The position numbers and the translations under genes are program-made. Positions 8,601 to 16,883 of a stretch of DNA of 32,196 nucleotides are shown here, piece after piece. This stretch comes from an uncultured Alphaproteobacteria bacterium. Lineage in GTDB: Bacteria; Pseudomonadota; Alphaproteobacteria; HIMB59. The DNA lies in the NCBI GenBank assembly GCA_902575725.1, contig CACGSS010000006.1, positions 1 to 32,196 on the forward strand. The letters are read 5' to 3'. Every line of letters starts with the position of its first letter. Positions within the stretch are counted from its first letter, which is position 1. Below the pieces are notes generated by a model that was not told the DNA's origin, searched no databases, and was given only the letters and a program-made list of their open reading frames with translations.

Positions 8601-9581
8601 CTATAAATATTTAATATTAGGGATATTGCCACTAGAGAATTCCGTTTTAAGAATCGAACTCGCAGCTGAATGGGCCTTTTTTAAAATTTTTTCTATATCC
8701 CAGTCTTCATGTATTCCATATAAGCAAGCAGCACAAAATGCATCACCAGCACCCACCTTACTAATAATCTGAGTATTTTTTAATAATTTTGATTTATGCC
8801 AGTGAGATAGTTCATTCTTATCTTTCCATAAAGTAAATTGAGGTGAATGTAAAACAACAGCTTTATTTACCCCACAATCTAAAAGATAATTAGCTGCAGA
8901 CTCAGCATTTTTTCTGTTAAATTTATTTTTGGAAATTATTTTGAAACCTGTAGCTAGCTCAGCTTCTATTTCATTTAAGAAGAGATAGTCACAATATTTT
9001 GCTGCACTTTTAATAATTTTTTTATAGTTGTTATGATCATACGAGGCAAGATCTAAACAATTTAACATTCCCATTTTTTTTGTTTTTTTTAACACTGAGC
9101 ACAACTTAGTTTTATTATTATTGTCTAATTCATCTAATTCACCTAGAAAGGTCAAATATCCTACATAGAAAATTTTCGGTTTATAATTTTTTATGTTTGA
9201 TAGTTTTATATTTCGATAGCTTAATTTTTCATTTGCTCCTGGATAATGAAAAAATGTTCTCTCACCTCCGCCTTTAGACATTATTAAGGTATAGGATGTT
9301 TTAATTTTTTTTAGAACAGTTAAATATTTAGAAATGATATTATTTTTTTTATTATGTTTTTTAATTATATCTGCTTCTTTGTCTTTACCTATGCACCCAA
9401 GAGCAATTTTGGGATACTTAAAACCTAAATATTCTAAATTTGTTAAAACATTTGAAGGCCCTCCACCAACACCATCTATTTTTCTTTCTACTATTGATGT
9501 TTTTCCTTCAGATGGCCAATTTTTAATTTTGTAAGATATATCTACACACCAAATACCTGAAGCAATTATTCCTTTTTTCAT
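8601..9581 (-). CDS. PfkB-family sugar kinase
   Basis: A 326-residue ribokinase-fold kinase. The N-terminal GGGPSN (39-44) is the substrate-side glycine motif. The second PfkB signature, VGAGDAF (276-282), supplies the catalytic base Asp280 and the anion hole. The N-terminal GIIASGIWCVDISY (4-17) matches the first strand of PfkB proteins. It starts five bases after the lyxose isomerase stop, so the two genes form one minus-strand operon. The isomerase would make a ketose (D-xylulose or D-fructose), so this kinase is likely to act on that ketose. The position of phosphorylation, C1 as in ketohexokinases or C6, cannot be read from sequence. Together with the aldolase-like protein, a C1-phosphate route is attractive but unproved. 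Confidence 0.8.
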   Translation of the reverse strand: MKKGIIASGIWCVDISYKIKNWPSEGKTSIVERKIDGVGGGPSNVLTNLEYLGFKYPKIALGCIGKDKEADIIKKHNKKNNIISKYLTVLKKIKTSYTLIMSKGGGERTFFHYPGANEKLSYRNIKLSNIKNYKPKIFYVGYLTFLGELDELDNNNKTKLCSVLKKTKKMGMLNCLDLASYDHNNYKKIIKSAAKYCDYLFLNEIEAELATGFKIISKNKFNRKNAESAANYLLDCGVNKAVVLHSPQFTLWKDKNELSHWHKSKLLKNTQIISKVGAGDAFCAACLYGIHEDWDIEKILKKAHSAASSILKTEFSSGNIPNIKYL

Positions 9582-9586
9582 TGAAT

Positions 9587-10252
9587 TTAAATTTCATTCC
9601 ATAATGGGTGTAAAATCTCTTCATCTTCTTCAACTTCAGTAAACCTTCCCACACTTTCTAAAAAATAGTTATCTTTATTATCATCGTTGACTTGAGAAAC
9701 CTCTCCTGCCATAACCATTCCTGAACCCTCAGCAGAGTAAAATTTATGATATATGTCTCTTTCAACAGTGACGCTCTGACCTCTTTTTAAAATTAAGGGT
9801 TCTCTTGGTGCAACGGAAACTATTTCACCATCAACAAGAACATCAATTTTAGAGTTTAATTCAATTTGATTTGAGTCGACTTCTAAAAATTCAATTACTA
9901 ATTCCCCGCCTCCCCGATTAATTATATCTTCTAGTTTTACCTTATGGCTATGAAAAGGAATTTCCTGACCTTCTCTCATAAACAATAACTTTTCTGCATA
10001 GGGTTTGTCATCATTATTACCCTGTATTCCATTCCTTATACAAAACAAGGTGATACCTTTTTTTTCAAATTCGCCTTTACCAAAATCAGTAACATCCCAG
10101 CCCATTTGATGATTTTTTAAATAATTTTTTAGGTCAGGATTATTGTTGTACTCTTCTTTAGACCAATAGCCCCATTTAGGTAGAACCCACGAATATCTAT
10201 CAATCATATCTTTAGCTTCAGATATTGCAGCATTTATTTCAGATCTTTTCAT
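9587..10252 (-). CDS. D-lyxose isomerase family protein (D-lyxose/D-xylulose and D-mannose/D-fructose)
   Basis: A 221-residue cupin of the D-lyxose ketol-isomerase family. The segment IPFHSHKVKLEDIINRGGG (98-116) is diagnostic. His101, His103 and Glu108 are predicted metal ligands, with His169 (IYHKFYS) as the fourth. Known members interconvert D-lyxose and D-xylulose, and often D-mannose and D-fructose, using Mn2+ or another divalent metal. The protein is cytoplasmic, with no signal peptide. It is the first gene of an operon with the PfkB kinase and is divergent from the hydroxyacid dehydrogenase at 10299. The nearby importer is of a class that carries mannose and fructose, and xylB is close, so both substrate pairs are plausible. 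Confidence 0.85.
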   Translation of the reverse strand: MKRSEINAAISEAKDMIDRYSWVLPKWGYWSKEEYNNNPDLKNYLKNHQMGWDVTDFGKGEFEKKGITLFCIRNGIQGNNDDKPYAEKLLFMREGQEIPFHSHKVKLEDIINRGGGELVIEFLEVDSNQIELNSKIDVLVDGEIVSVAPREPLILKRGQSVTVERDIYHKFYSAEGSGMVMAGEVSQVNDDNKDNYFLESVGRFTEVEEDEEILHPLWNEI

Positions 10253-10298
10253 TTCAACTTAGATTATCAAAAAAATAAATAATTGATATAATCAAGTA

Positions 10299-11315
10299 AT
10301 GAAAACAATAATTGTTGATCCTTTTCCAAGACAAATAGATCTTATTTTCTCTAAAGATAAGCTTGTTTATTTAAAAAAAAAATTCAAACTTATTAACGCT
10401 CCAATAAAAAATAAAAAAAATTTTTATCAAAACAATATATCAAAAGCAGATTTTATAATTGGACAACCTGACCTTCCAAATTCAATTTTAAAAAAGGCAG
10501 CAAAACTTAAAGCTATATTCAATGTTGAGAGCAACTTCATGGACAATATGGATTATGAGTATTGTTTTAGAAATGGTATTTATGTTCTATCCACTGCACC
10601 TGTTTTTGCTCAAACAGTTGCTGAAATTGCAGTTGGTTTTACTTTATCTCTCAAGAGGGAAATTCATCAATCACATATAGATTTTATTAATAATAAAGAA
10701 AAATATGGATTGGAAAGTAATATGAATTCTAGTTTATTGCAGAATAACACTGTCAGTTTTATTGGTTTTGGAGATCTGGCCAAAAAGTTAAAACCCTTGT
10801 TAGAGCCTTTCACAAATAATTTTCTTGCATACGACCCTTGGCTTCCTAGCAAGTTGCTTGAGGATAATAATTGTAAAATTAATTCTCTTAATGAAATATT
10901 CAAAAAATCAGATGTGATATATGTTCTTAGTTCTATCACAACAAAAAACAAACATATGATTGATAAAAAGCTACTTAATCTGATGAAACAAAATTCTTGT
11001 TTACTAATTCTAAGTAGGGCTAATGTAGTGAATTTTAAAGACCTACTAAAAATTTCAAAAAAAAGAAATATAAAAGTTGCAACAGATGTATTTCCTGAGG
11101 AGCCAGTAAAAAAAAATGATCCCATACGTAAATCTAAAAATATTCTTTTCTCAGCACACAGAGCGGGAGCTCTAAAGTCCGTGTTTTATGAAATGGGCGA
11201 AATAGTGTTTGAAGATTTAAAACTAATAAATAAAGGTCTCCCTCCAAAGTTATGTAGGAAAGCAGAGCTAGAGACTGTCGGAAAACTAAGATCAAAACCA
11301 GTAAAGATTAATTAA
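10299..11315 (+). CDS. D-isomer-specific 2-hydroxyacid dehydrogenase family protein
   Basis: A 338-residue NAD(P)-dependent oxidoreductase. The catalytic triad is visible: Arg240 (LSRANVV), Glu268 (DVFPEEP) and His287 (SAHRAG). The Rossmann motif is IGFGDLAKKL (155-164), so the third glycine of GxGxxG is replaced by alanine. That is tolerated in some members but slightly unusual. The N-terminal catalytic domain precedes residue 100. It heads a plus-strand run with the mutarotase, ribokinase and aldo/keto reductase genes, with 39 bases to the next gene. Members reduce 2-oxoacids or oxidise 2-hydroxyacids such as glycerate or glyoxylate, and oxidation products of sugars are plausible substrates here. 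The exact substrate is unknown. Confidence 0.82.
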   Translation: MKTIIVDPFPRQIDLIFSKDKLVYLKKKFKLINAPIKNKKNFYQNNISKADFIIGQPDLPNSILKKAAKLKAIFNVESNFMDNMDYEYCFRNGIYVLSTAPVFAQTVAEIAVGFTLSLKREIHQSHIDFINNKEKYGLESNMNSSLLQNNTVSFIGFGDLAKKLKPLLEPFTNNFLAYDPWLPSKLLEDNNCKINSLNEIFKKSDVIYVLSSITTKNKHMIDKKLLNLMKQNSCLLILSRANVVNFKDLLKISKKRNIKVATDVFPEEPVKKNDPIRKSKNILFSAHRAGALKSVFYEMGEIVFEDLKLINKGLPPKLCRKAELETVGKLRSKPVKIN

Positions 11316-11354
11316 TTAAGTTGAATTTAACGAATTAATTTAGTTCTATGTTAT

Positions 11355-11813
11355 ATGCTTATTAAAATTGATCCTATTCTTAGTCCAGAGGTTTTGCATA
11401 CTTTAAGAGCGATGGGTCATGGAGATAAATTAATTTTATGTGACTCAAATTTTCCCGCCTATTCGATGAACTCCAGAGTTCATCGTATTGATGGCGTAAA
11501 TGCTGCAAGAGCTGCAGAGGCTATACTCTCCGTATTTCCTCTAGATAGCTTTGTCGACTCTCCTATTCAAAGGATGGAAATTGATGGAAATCCAGATCAA
11601 TTAAATGAAGTTCATCAAGAAATAATTGACATAACTAAGAAAATCTCAGGAGAGCATTGGAAAATTTCATCCATTGAAAGGTTTAAATTTTATGATGAAG
11701 CCAAAAAGGCATTTGCCATAATAACAACAAACGAAACTAGACCATTTGGATGCTTTATTTTAACTAAAGGAGTTGTTAAACCTGATGGTACTGTTTGGGT
11801 ACTAGATAAGTGA
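11355..11813 (+). CDS. RbsD/FucU family sugar mutarotase
   Basis: A 152-residue protein of the family that interconverts sugar anomers or pyranose and furanose forms. MGHGDKLILCDSNFPAY (20-36) contains the conserved general-acid histidine His22 and the start of the substrate pocket. The C-terminal TRPFGCFILTKGV is close to the FucU ending (ERPYGNxxLxKG). Length and that ending favour a FucU-type mutarotase over the shorter RbsD. Its neighbour is ribokinase, with a four-base GTGA overlap, so it most likely supplies the correct anomer of the sugar phosphorylated next, probably ribose. The distinction between fucose, ribose and other sugars is not certain. Confidence 0.85.
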   Translation: MLIKIDPILSPEVLHTLRAMGHGDKLILCDSNFPAYSMNSRVHRIDGVNAARAAEAILSVFPLDSFVDSPIQRMEIDGNPDQLNEVHQEIIDITKKISGEHWKISSIERFKFYDEAKKAFAIITTNETRPFGCFILTKGVVKPDGTVWVLDK

Positions 11814-12715
11814 GTATTTGTGTATTTGGGATATTTGTTGCAGATCTTTGTTTTTTTGCAAATGATATTCCAATACCAGGTCAAACCATATTAGGAAAAA
11901 AATACATCATCGGGCCAGGTGGTAAAGGGTCTAACCAAGCAATAGCAGCAGCAAGAGCCGGAGGTAATGTATCATTTATAAGTAAAGTAGGTAAAGATAG
12001 CTATGCCGATCTTGCAATCTCTTTATACGAAAGAGATAAGATAAATTATGATGGTTTGGTTATCTCTGAAAATGAATCAACTGGGGCTGCAGGTATATTG
12101 ATTAATGAAAAAACTGGGCAAAATGCAATAAATGTTGTTCCAGGAGCTGCTGGTACAATCGATGAAAAGTTAATCGACTCAAAGTTAAATGTAATTGAGT
12201 CTTCTAATGTTTTTTTAACTCAGTTAGAGACACCAAAAAAGGTAACACTCTATGCTCTAAAAAAAGCGAAAAATTTTAATTGTACAACAATTCTAAATCC
12301 AGCACCCGCCAGTGAAATAACTGATGATAACTTTCAATATTTTGATTTTTTTACCCCCAATGAAACGGAAGCAAGTTTTTATTTCGGTCAATCAATTAAA
12401 AATGAGGAAGACTGTAAAAAAGCAGGAAATTTTTTTTTAGATAAAGGGATAAAGAATATAATTATTACACTTGGAGAAAATGGTTGTTATTTTAAAAACA
12501 ATAAAGAGGAGTTTATAGTACCTGCTTCAAATCTAAAAAAACCAGTAGTTGACACAACAGGTGCGGGAGATGCTTTTAATGGGGCTCTAAGTGTGGCAAT
12601 CTCACAAAATAAAAACTACAAAGAAGCTATTGAGTTTGCTAATCTTGTGGCAGGTGTTTCTGTTACAAGGGAGGGAGCAGCAAATTCAATGCCATACAAA
12701 GAGGAATTGCTTTAA
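11810..12715 (+). CDS. rbsK: Ribokinase
   Basis: A 301-residue PfkB-family kinase of the ribokinase subgroup, converting D-ribose and ATP to D-ribose 5-phosphate. GPGGKGSNQAIAAAR (35-49) is the ribokinase substrate motif. LNPAPA (162-167) and TTGAGDAFNGAL (249-260) with catalytic Asp254 are also typical. Length matches RbsK. The start is GTG, overlapping the mutarotase stop (GTGA), which implies translational coupling. The pair mutarotase plus ribokinase supports ribose as substrate, with uptake by the FrcBCA-like importer. Closely related kinases for deoxyribose or other pentoses are the main alternative. Confidence 0.88.
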   Translation: MSICVFGIFVADLCFFANDIPIPGQTILGKKYIIGPGGKGSNQAIAAARAGGNVSFISKVGKDSYADLAISLYERDKINYDGLVISENESTGAAGILINEKTGQNAINVVPGAAGTIDEKLIDSKLNVIESSNVFLTQLETPKKVTLYALKKAKNFNCTTILNPAPASEITDDNFQYFDFFTPNETEASFYFGQSIKNEEDCKKAGNFFLDKGIKNIIITLGENGCYFKNNKEEFIVPASNLKKPVVDTTGAGDAFNGALSVAISQNKNYKEAIEFANLVAGVSVTREGAANSMPYKEELL

Positions 12716-12717
12716 AA

Positions 12718-13743
12718 ATGCCATATATTTCAGACAAAAATCGCTATCAAAAAATGCATTATAGAAACTGTGGTGATAGTGGTTTAAAACTACCTGTCTT
12801 GTCAATAGGGTTATGGCATAACTTTGGTGGCAATGGAATGGCTTCAGAGTCTAAAAAAATTCTTTTTGAGTCTTTTGATGCAGGAATTACTCATTTTGAT
12901 TTAGCAAATAATTATGGACCACCTTATGGCAGTGCTGAGTCTAATTTTGGAAAAGTCATGAAAAGTGATCTTGGAAAATACCGTGATGAGTTAATTATAT
13001 CGTCTAAAGCAGGTTACGATATGTGGGTTGGACCCTATGGTGAATGGGGTTCAAAAAAACATGTAATTGCTAGTTGCGATCAAAGTTTAAAGAGGATGAG
13101 ACTGGATTATGTAGATATATTTTATTCTCATCGTTTTGATCCAAATACACCTCTTGAGGAAACAGCTGATGCTTTAGAAAGTATCTATAAAGCTGGTAAG
13201 GCCCTGTATATTGGTGTCTCTTCTTACTCCTCCAACAAGACAAATAAAATGATTTCAATTTTAAAGAGCAAAGGTATCAAATTATTAATTCATCAACCTT
13301 CTTATTCATTAATCAATAGATGGATTGAAAAAGATTTAACAAGAACTCTAATAAAAAAAGGGGTTGGTTGTATCGCCTTTTCTCCACTAGCCCAAGGTTT
13401 TTTATCTAATAAATATTTGAAAGGAATTCCCAAAGTTTCAAGGGTTAATGAAAATAGCTCTTTCAGCAAAGATTTAATAACGAAAAAAAATACTAAAATA
13501 ATTAACGAACTCAATAAAATTGCAAAAAGAAGAAATCAATCTTTATCACAAATGGCTATAGCATGGGTATTAAATAATCGTGCGATAACTTCAGCTTTAA
13601 TTGGAGCTAGAACCGTAAAACAGCTTAAAGAAAACTTAGCTGCACTTGATAATTTAAAATTTTCAAAAAAAGAAATTAAAGAAATAAATAAAACTGCAAA
13701 AGAGGGTGATATAAATATATGGGCTCCTTCTAGTGCCCATTGA
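12718..13743 (+). CDS. Aldo/keto reductase, YghZ/L-glyceraldehyde 3-phosphate reductase-like
   Basis: A 341-residue NADPH-dependent TIM-barrel reductase. The catalytic tetrad is Asp61, Tyr66 (DLANNYGPP), Lys97 (SSKAGY) and His138 (YSHRFD). The segments AGYDMWVGPYGEWGSKKH (98-115) and NNYGPPYGSAE (64-74) match the AKR14 group that includes YghZ, and WVLNN with SALIGARTVKQL are the cofactor-binding end. YghZ proteins reduce L-glyceraldehyde 3-phosphate or methylglyoxal. It follows rbsK after two bases, so it belongs to the ribose operon and may detoxify or recycle aldehydes formed during sugar breakdown. A sugar aldehyde substrate is possible. Confidence 0.85.
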   Translation: MPYISDKNRYQKMHYRNCGDSGLKLPVLSIGLWHNFGGNGMASESKKILFESFDAGITHFDLANNYGPPYGSAESNFGKVMKSDLGKYRDELIISSKAGYDMWVGPYGEWGSKKHVIASCDQSLKRMRLDYVDIFYSHRFDPNTPLEETADALESIYKAGKALYIGVSSYSSNKTNKMISILKSKGIKLLIHQPSYSLINRWIEKDLTRTLIKKGVGCIAFSPLAQGFLSNKYLKGIPKVSRVNENSSFSKDLITKKNTKIINELNKIAKRRNQSLSQMAIAWVLNNRAITSALIGARTVKQLKENLAALDNLKFSKKEIKEINKTAKEGDINIWAPSSAH

Positions 13744-13777
13744 TTAATTCAACTTTTTTTATTATCTAACTAATAAG

Positions 13778-14785
13778 TTAAATGTTAATCCACTTTTTTC
13801 TCTTAATAGACATAAAAATTGCATCTAATACCTTCATATTTTTTTTTGCATCTAATAATCCATAATCTATTTTAGTTTTATAAATTAACTCATTAGAAAA
13901 TTTTGTAACTTGATGCTCATATTGATCAGTCGCAGGAAATACTTTTATTGTATTTTCTTTTCGATAGATTGATTTTCCGTTGTAGATTACAACTGTAGTT
14001 GGTTTATTCGCAATTGCGTTAAAAGGATTTTCAATAACAACTGTTTTTTTTGTGCCAAGAATTACAACTTGTTGTGAATATGTGCTTTGTGTAGCAACTG
14101 TAAAGGTTGAGAAAATATCTCCAAAATCTAACAATGCTGATGATAAAATGTCTGTTTTAAATTTTTTATCATTTTTAGAGGTTGCAATAACTCTTTTTGG
14201 CTCTTTATCTAATAGAAATCTTGATATAACAGTCGGGTAACATCCGATGTCATAGATAGCCCCTCCACCAAATTTTTTGATATTTCTGATATTTTTTGGA
14301 TTTTTATTATTGTACGAAAACACTGTTGATATACTTGATATTGATCCGATCTTCCCTGACTTTATATATTTTTTAACCCATCGCCATTGAGGATGATGCC
14401 TGACCATAAATGCTTCTTTAACAATCACTTTATTTTGAGAGGCAATTTTTATTAATGGGTCTATGTCTTTTGATTTTAAAGATAATGGTTTCTCTAATAG
14501 GAGATTTTTTTTATTTTTACAGGCCTCAATACTTGATTTTATATGTAAATGGTTAGGAAGAGGGTTATAAATTACATCTACATCTTTATCTTTATATAAT
14601 TCTTTATAAGAGCCATAGCTTTTTGGTATTTTAAATTTTTTTGTTAAGGCTGTTGCACTAGATAAATTTCTACTAGCGAGCGCTATAACGTGACTATTTT
14701 TAGATTTTTTTATTGCAGGTATTACGTGCTCCCAACCAATTTTAGCAGTGCTTAATATGCCCCAATTAATAATTCTTTTTTTCAT
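13778..14785 (-). CDS. Gfo/Idh/MocA family NAD(P)-dependent sugar dehydrogenase
   Basis: A 335-residue oxidoreductase. The Rossmann segment is NWGILSTAKIGWEH (7-20). The conserved EKP motif is at 98-100 with Lys99, and GGGAIYDIGCYPT (173-185) carries the Asp179/Tyr183 pair of the sugar-dehydrogenase active site. The overall pattern resembles D-xylose 1-dehydrogenases and glucose-fructose oxidoreductase-like members. An upstream TTG at 14788 would add one residue, but the ATG at 14785 is the natural start. It is convergent with the aldo/keto reductase gene and divergent from the ROK kinase gene, sharing with the latter a 91-base region with a direct repeat. Oxidation of a free aldose is likely; the substrate is not known. 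Confidence 0.82.
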   Translation of the reverse strand: MKKRIINWGILSTAKIGWEHVIPAIKKSKNSHVIALASRNLSSATALTKKFKIPKSYGSYKELYKDKDVDVIYNPLPNHLHIKSSIEACKNKKNLLLEKPLSLKSKDIDPLIKIASQNKVIVKEAFMVRHHPQWRWVKKYIKSGKIGSISSISTVFSYNNKNPKNIRNIKKFGGGAIYDIGCYPTVISRFLLDKEPKRVIATSKNDKKFKTDILSSALLDFGDIFSTFTVATQSTYSQQVVILGTKKTVVIENPFNAIANKPTTVVIYNGKSIYRKENTIKVFPATDQYEHQVTKFSNELIYKTKIDYGLLDAKKNMKVLDAIFMSIKRKKWINI

Positions 14786-14816
14786 CAAAAAAATTTAAAC
14801 CTATTTGACTTTAATC

Positions 14817-14851
14817 CATACATATATTTAAAAGATTTCATACATATATTT
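14817..14851. repeat. Two 13-bp direct repeats in a divergent promoter region (candidate operator)
   Basis: CATACATATATTT occurs at 14817-14829 and again at 14839-14851, exactly 22 bases apart, or about two helical turns. The repeats lie between the divergent Gfo/Idh/MocA and ROK kinase genes. A TTGACT hexamer at 14805-14810 may be a -35 element for the plus-strand operon. Same-face spacing suggests a bound regulator, but chance in such AT-rich DNA is possible. Confidence 0.45.
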
Positions 14852-14876
14852 TATAACTTATGGTATCAATTTAAAA

Positions 14877-15800
14877 ATGAGTGATTTTAAAATAGGCATT
14901 GATTACGGTGGTACCAAAATTGAGGGTATTTTAATAGACTCAAATGGTAAAGAAATTCTGAGAAAAAGATCTACTTATGAAAAAAATTACGAAAGTGGTT
15001 TAAATACCGTAAAATCTTTAGTTTCAGAATTTGATAAATTTACAGATCAACAAAATTCCGTAGGGGTTTGCATACCAGGATTTTCTTCATATGAAACTGG
15101 CTTAGTAAATAACGCTAATTGTATATGGATTAATGACAAACCATTTCATAAAGACTTAGAAAAAAGTTTAAATAGAGAAATTCGTATAATGAATGATGCT
15201 AACTGTTTTGCATTATCTGAAGCTATAGATGGCTCTGGGGCAAATTATAAATCAGTTTGGGGTGTAATTATTGGATCTGGTTTTGGTGGATCATTTGTTT
15301 ATGAAAAGAAAGTCATTGAGGGCGTTAACCAAATTGCAGGAGATTGGGGTCATCAACCATTACCTTATCCTACTCAAGAGGAAATTGATTATAATGTCCA
15401 GTGTAATGTAGGGAATTGCAAAAGACCCTTATGTGCTGAGCAATTTATATCAGGAATAGGTTTTACAAAATTATTTAACGAGAAATATGGCACCAGTTTA
15501 AGAACAAGAGAAATAGTCGCTTTGGAAGCAAATGGAGATGAAAGAGCAAAAAAAGAATTTGAATTATATGAAGATCGTTTTGCAAGATTAATATCTGTAA
15601 TGATAGGTATCGTTGACCCTGAGGTAATAGTTTTTGGTGGAGGTATGTCAAACGTCGGTAGACTTTATGACAATATACCTAAATTACTTCCTAAATACAC
15701 ATTTAGTGATAAGATAAGAAATAAAATCTTAAGGAATACTCACGGTGACTCTAGCGGTGTTAGAGGAGCAGCGTGGTTGTGGGACTCAGATAAATTTTAA
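14877..15800 (+). CDS. ROK family sugar kinase (fructokinase-like)
   Basis: A 307-residue sugar kinase. The phosphate-binding start is IDYGGTK (8-14). Asn106-Asp107 in IMNDANCFA gives the catalytic aspartate. The ROK zinc site is His159 (WGHQPLP) plus a cysteine cluster, Cys176, Cys181 and Cys186, spaced differently from the usual CxCGxxGC pattern. GSGFGGSF (133-140) and VFGGGMSNVG are further family motifs. There is no helix-turn-helix domain, so it is an enzyme rather than a NagC-type repressor. It ends directly against the phosphofructokinase gene, with no base between. Fructose to fructose 6-phosphate followed by PFK to fructose 1,6-bisphosphate is the simplest reading; glucose, mannose or N-acetyl sugars are alternatives. 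Confidence 0.83.
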   Translation: MSDFKIGIDYGGTKIEGILIDSNGKEILRKRSTYEKNYESGLNTVKSLVSEFDKFTDQQNSVGVCIPGFSSYETGLVNNANCIWINDKPFHKDLEKSLNREIRIMNDANCFALSEAIDGSGANYKSVWGVIIGSGFGGSFVYEKKVIEGVNQIAGDWGHQPLPYPTQEEIDYNVQCNVGNCKRPLCAEQFISGIGFTKLFNEKYGTSLRTREIVALEANGDERAKKEFELYEDRFARLISVMIGIVDPEVIVFGGGMSNVGRLYDNIPKLLPKYTFSDKIRNKILRNTHGDSSGVRGAAWLWDSDKF

Positions 15801-16883
15801 ATGAAGAAAATTGGAATTCTTACAAGTGGAGGAGACTGTGGTGGTTTAAACGCAGCAGTTAGGTCGATATTTTTTAGAGCAAAAAATAAATATCAGATGG
15901 AGGTCATGGGTATTCGTGATGGTACTGTTGGTTTAATGCAAAGACCTGTGGCGTATGTTCCATTAGATTATCAAACTTTTAGCGGCTCTCTCCTAAGACA
16001 AGGAGGCACATTTCTGGGTACAACAAGTAAAGGTAATCCTTTTAAATTTCCTATGCCAGATGGTAAATACAAAGATAGATCTCAAGACATTATTGATGGT
16101 TACAAAGAATTAGGTCTTGATGGACTTATTGTTATAGGTGGTGATGGAAGCATGTCGATATTGACTGAAATTGCTAAGAGAGGGGATTTAAATATTGTAG
16201 CCATACCTAAAACAATTGACAATGATGTGGGAGCGACTGAAAGCTCCATAGGATTTAATACAGCTGTAAATGTTGCTACCCAAGCATTAGATAACTTACA
16301 AACAACTGCTGCAAGTCATCAAAGAACGATGATTTTAGAAGTAATGGGAAGAGATGCGGGACATATAGCTATTAATGCAGGCATTGCGGGTGGAGCAGAT
16401 GCAATCCTAATTCCTGAAATAAATTACTCTATTAAAGGCATTGTCAATAAACTAACGGAAATGAAAAATAGAGGTATAGTCCATTCGCTGATCGTTGTAG
16501 CAGAGGCAGTAAAAACAGAAAATGGAAAAAGCTATACTGTTGAATACGCTGATGGTCAAAAAAGATTAGGCGGTATAGGCAATTATCTATCTGAAGAAAT
16601 AATGAAAAGCACTGATATAGAATGTAGGGTTACATCTTTAGGGCATGTTCAACGAGGTGCGCCTCCTACTCCACGTGATAGAATTTTAGCAAGTGCTTTT
16701 GGTGTTTATGCAGTTGATTTAATAGCGAAAGGAAAATTTGGAAGAATGGTTGCATGGAGAGATAGAAAAGTTGTTGATGTTCCGATTAGTGAGGGAATTT
16801 CTACATATAAAGTTGTAGATAGATCTGATCCTCTGATAGAAACCGCTTTAGCACTAGGTGTATATGTTGGTGACATAAATTGA
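15801..16883 (+). CDS. pfkA: 6-phosphofructokinase (probably ATP-dependent)
   Basis: A 360-residue PFK converting fructose 6-phosphate to fructose 1,6-bisphosphate. It has ILTSGGDCGGLNAAVR (6-21), GGDGS (113-117), PKTIDND (136-142) with catalytic Asp140, MGRDAGHIA for substrate binding, and LGHVQRGAPPTPRDR near the C terminus. At the donor-determining positions it has Gly116 (as in ATP enzymes) and Lys137 (as in pyrophosphate enzymes). Characterised proteins with this Gly/Lys combination, such as trypanosomal PFK, use ATP, so ATP is favoured, though pyrophosphate is not excluded. It follows the ROK kinase with no gap. PFK is often missing from streamlined marine alphaproteobacteria, so an Embden-Meyerhof step here is informative. 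Confidence 0.9.
   Translation: MKKIGILTSGGDCGGLNAAVRSIFFRAKNKYQMEVMGIRDGTVGLMQRPVAYVPLDYQTFSGSLLRQGGTFLGTTSKGNPFKFPMPDGKYKDRSQDIIDGYKELGLDGLIVIGGDGSMSILTEIAKRGDLNIVAIPKTIDNDVGATESSIGFNTAVNVATQALDNLQTTAASHQRTMILEVMGRDAGHIAINAGIAGGADAILIPEINYSIKGIVNKLTEMKNRGIVHSLIVVAEAVKTENGKSYTVEYADGQKRLGGIGNYLSEEIMKSTDIECRVTSLGHVQRGAPPTPRDRILASAFGVYAVDLIAKGKFGRMVAWRDRKVVDVPISEGISTYKVVDRSDPLIETALALGVYVGDIN

Noticed and set aside
10667..11125. Open frame of 152 codons on the minus strand
   Set aside because: It is antisense to the hydroxyacid dehydrogenase gene, whose catalytic residues are intact; the shadow protein is low-complexity and resembles no family.
13744..13777. Possible bidirectional terminator between convergent genes
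   Set aside because: There is a T run but no convincing stem, so no terminator was called.
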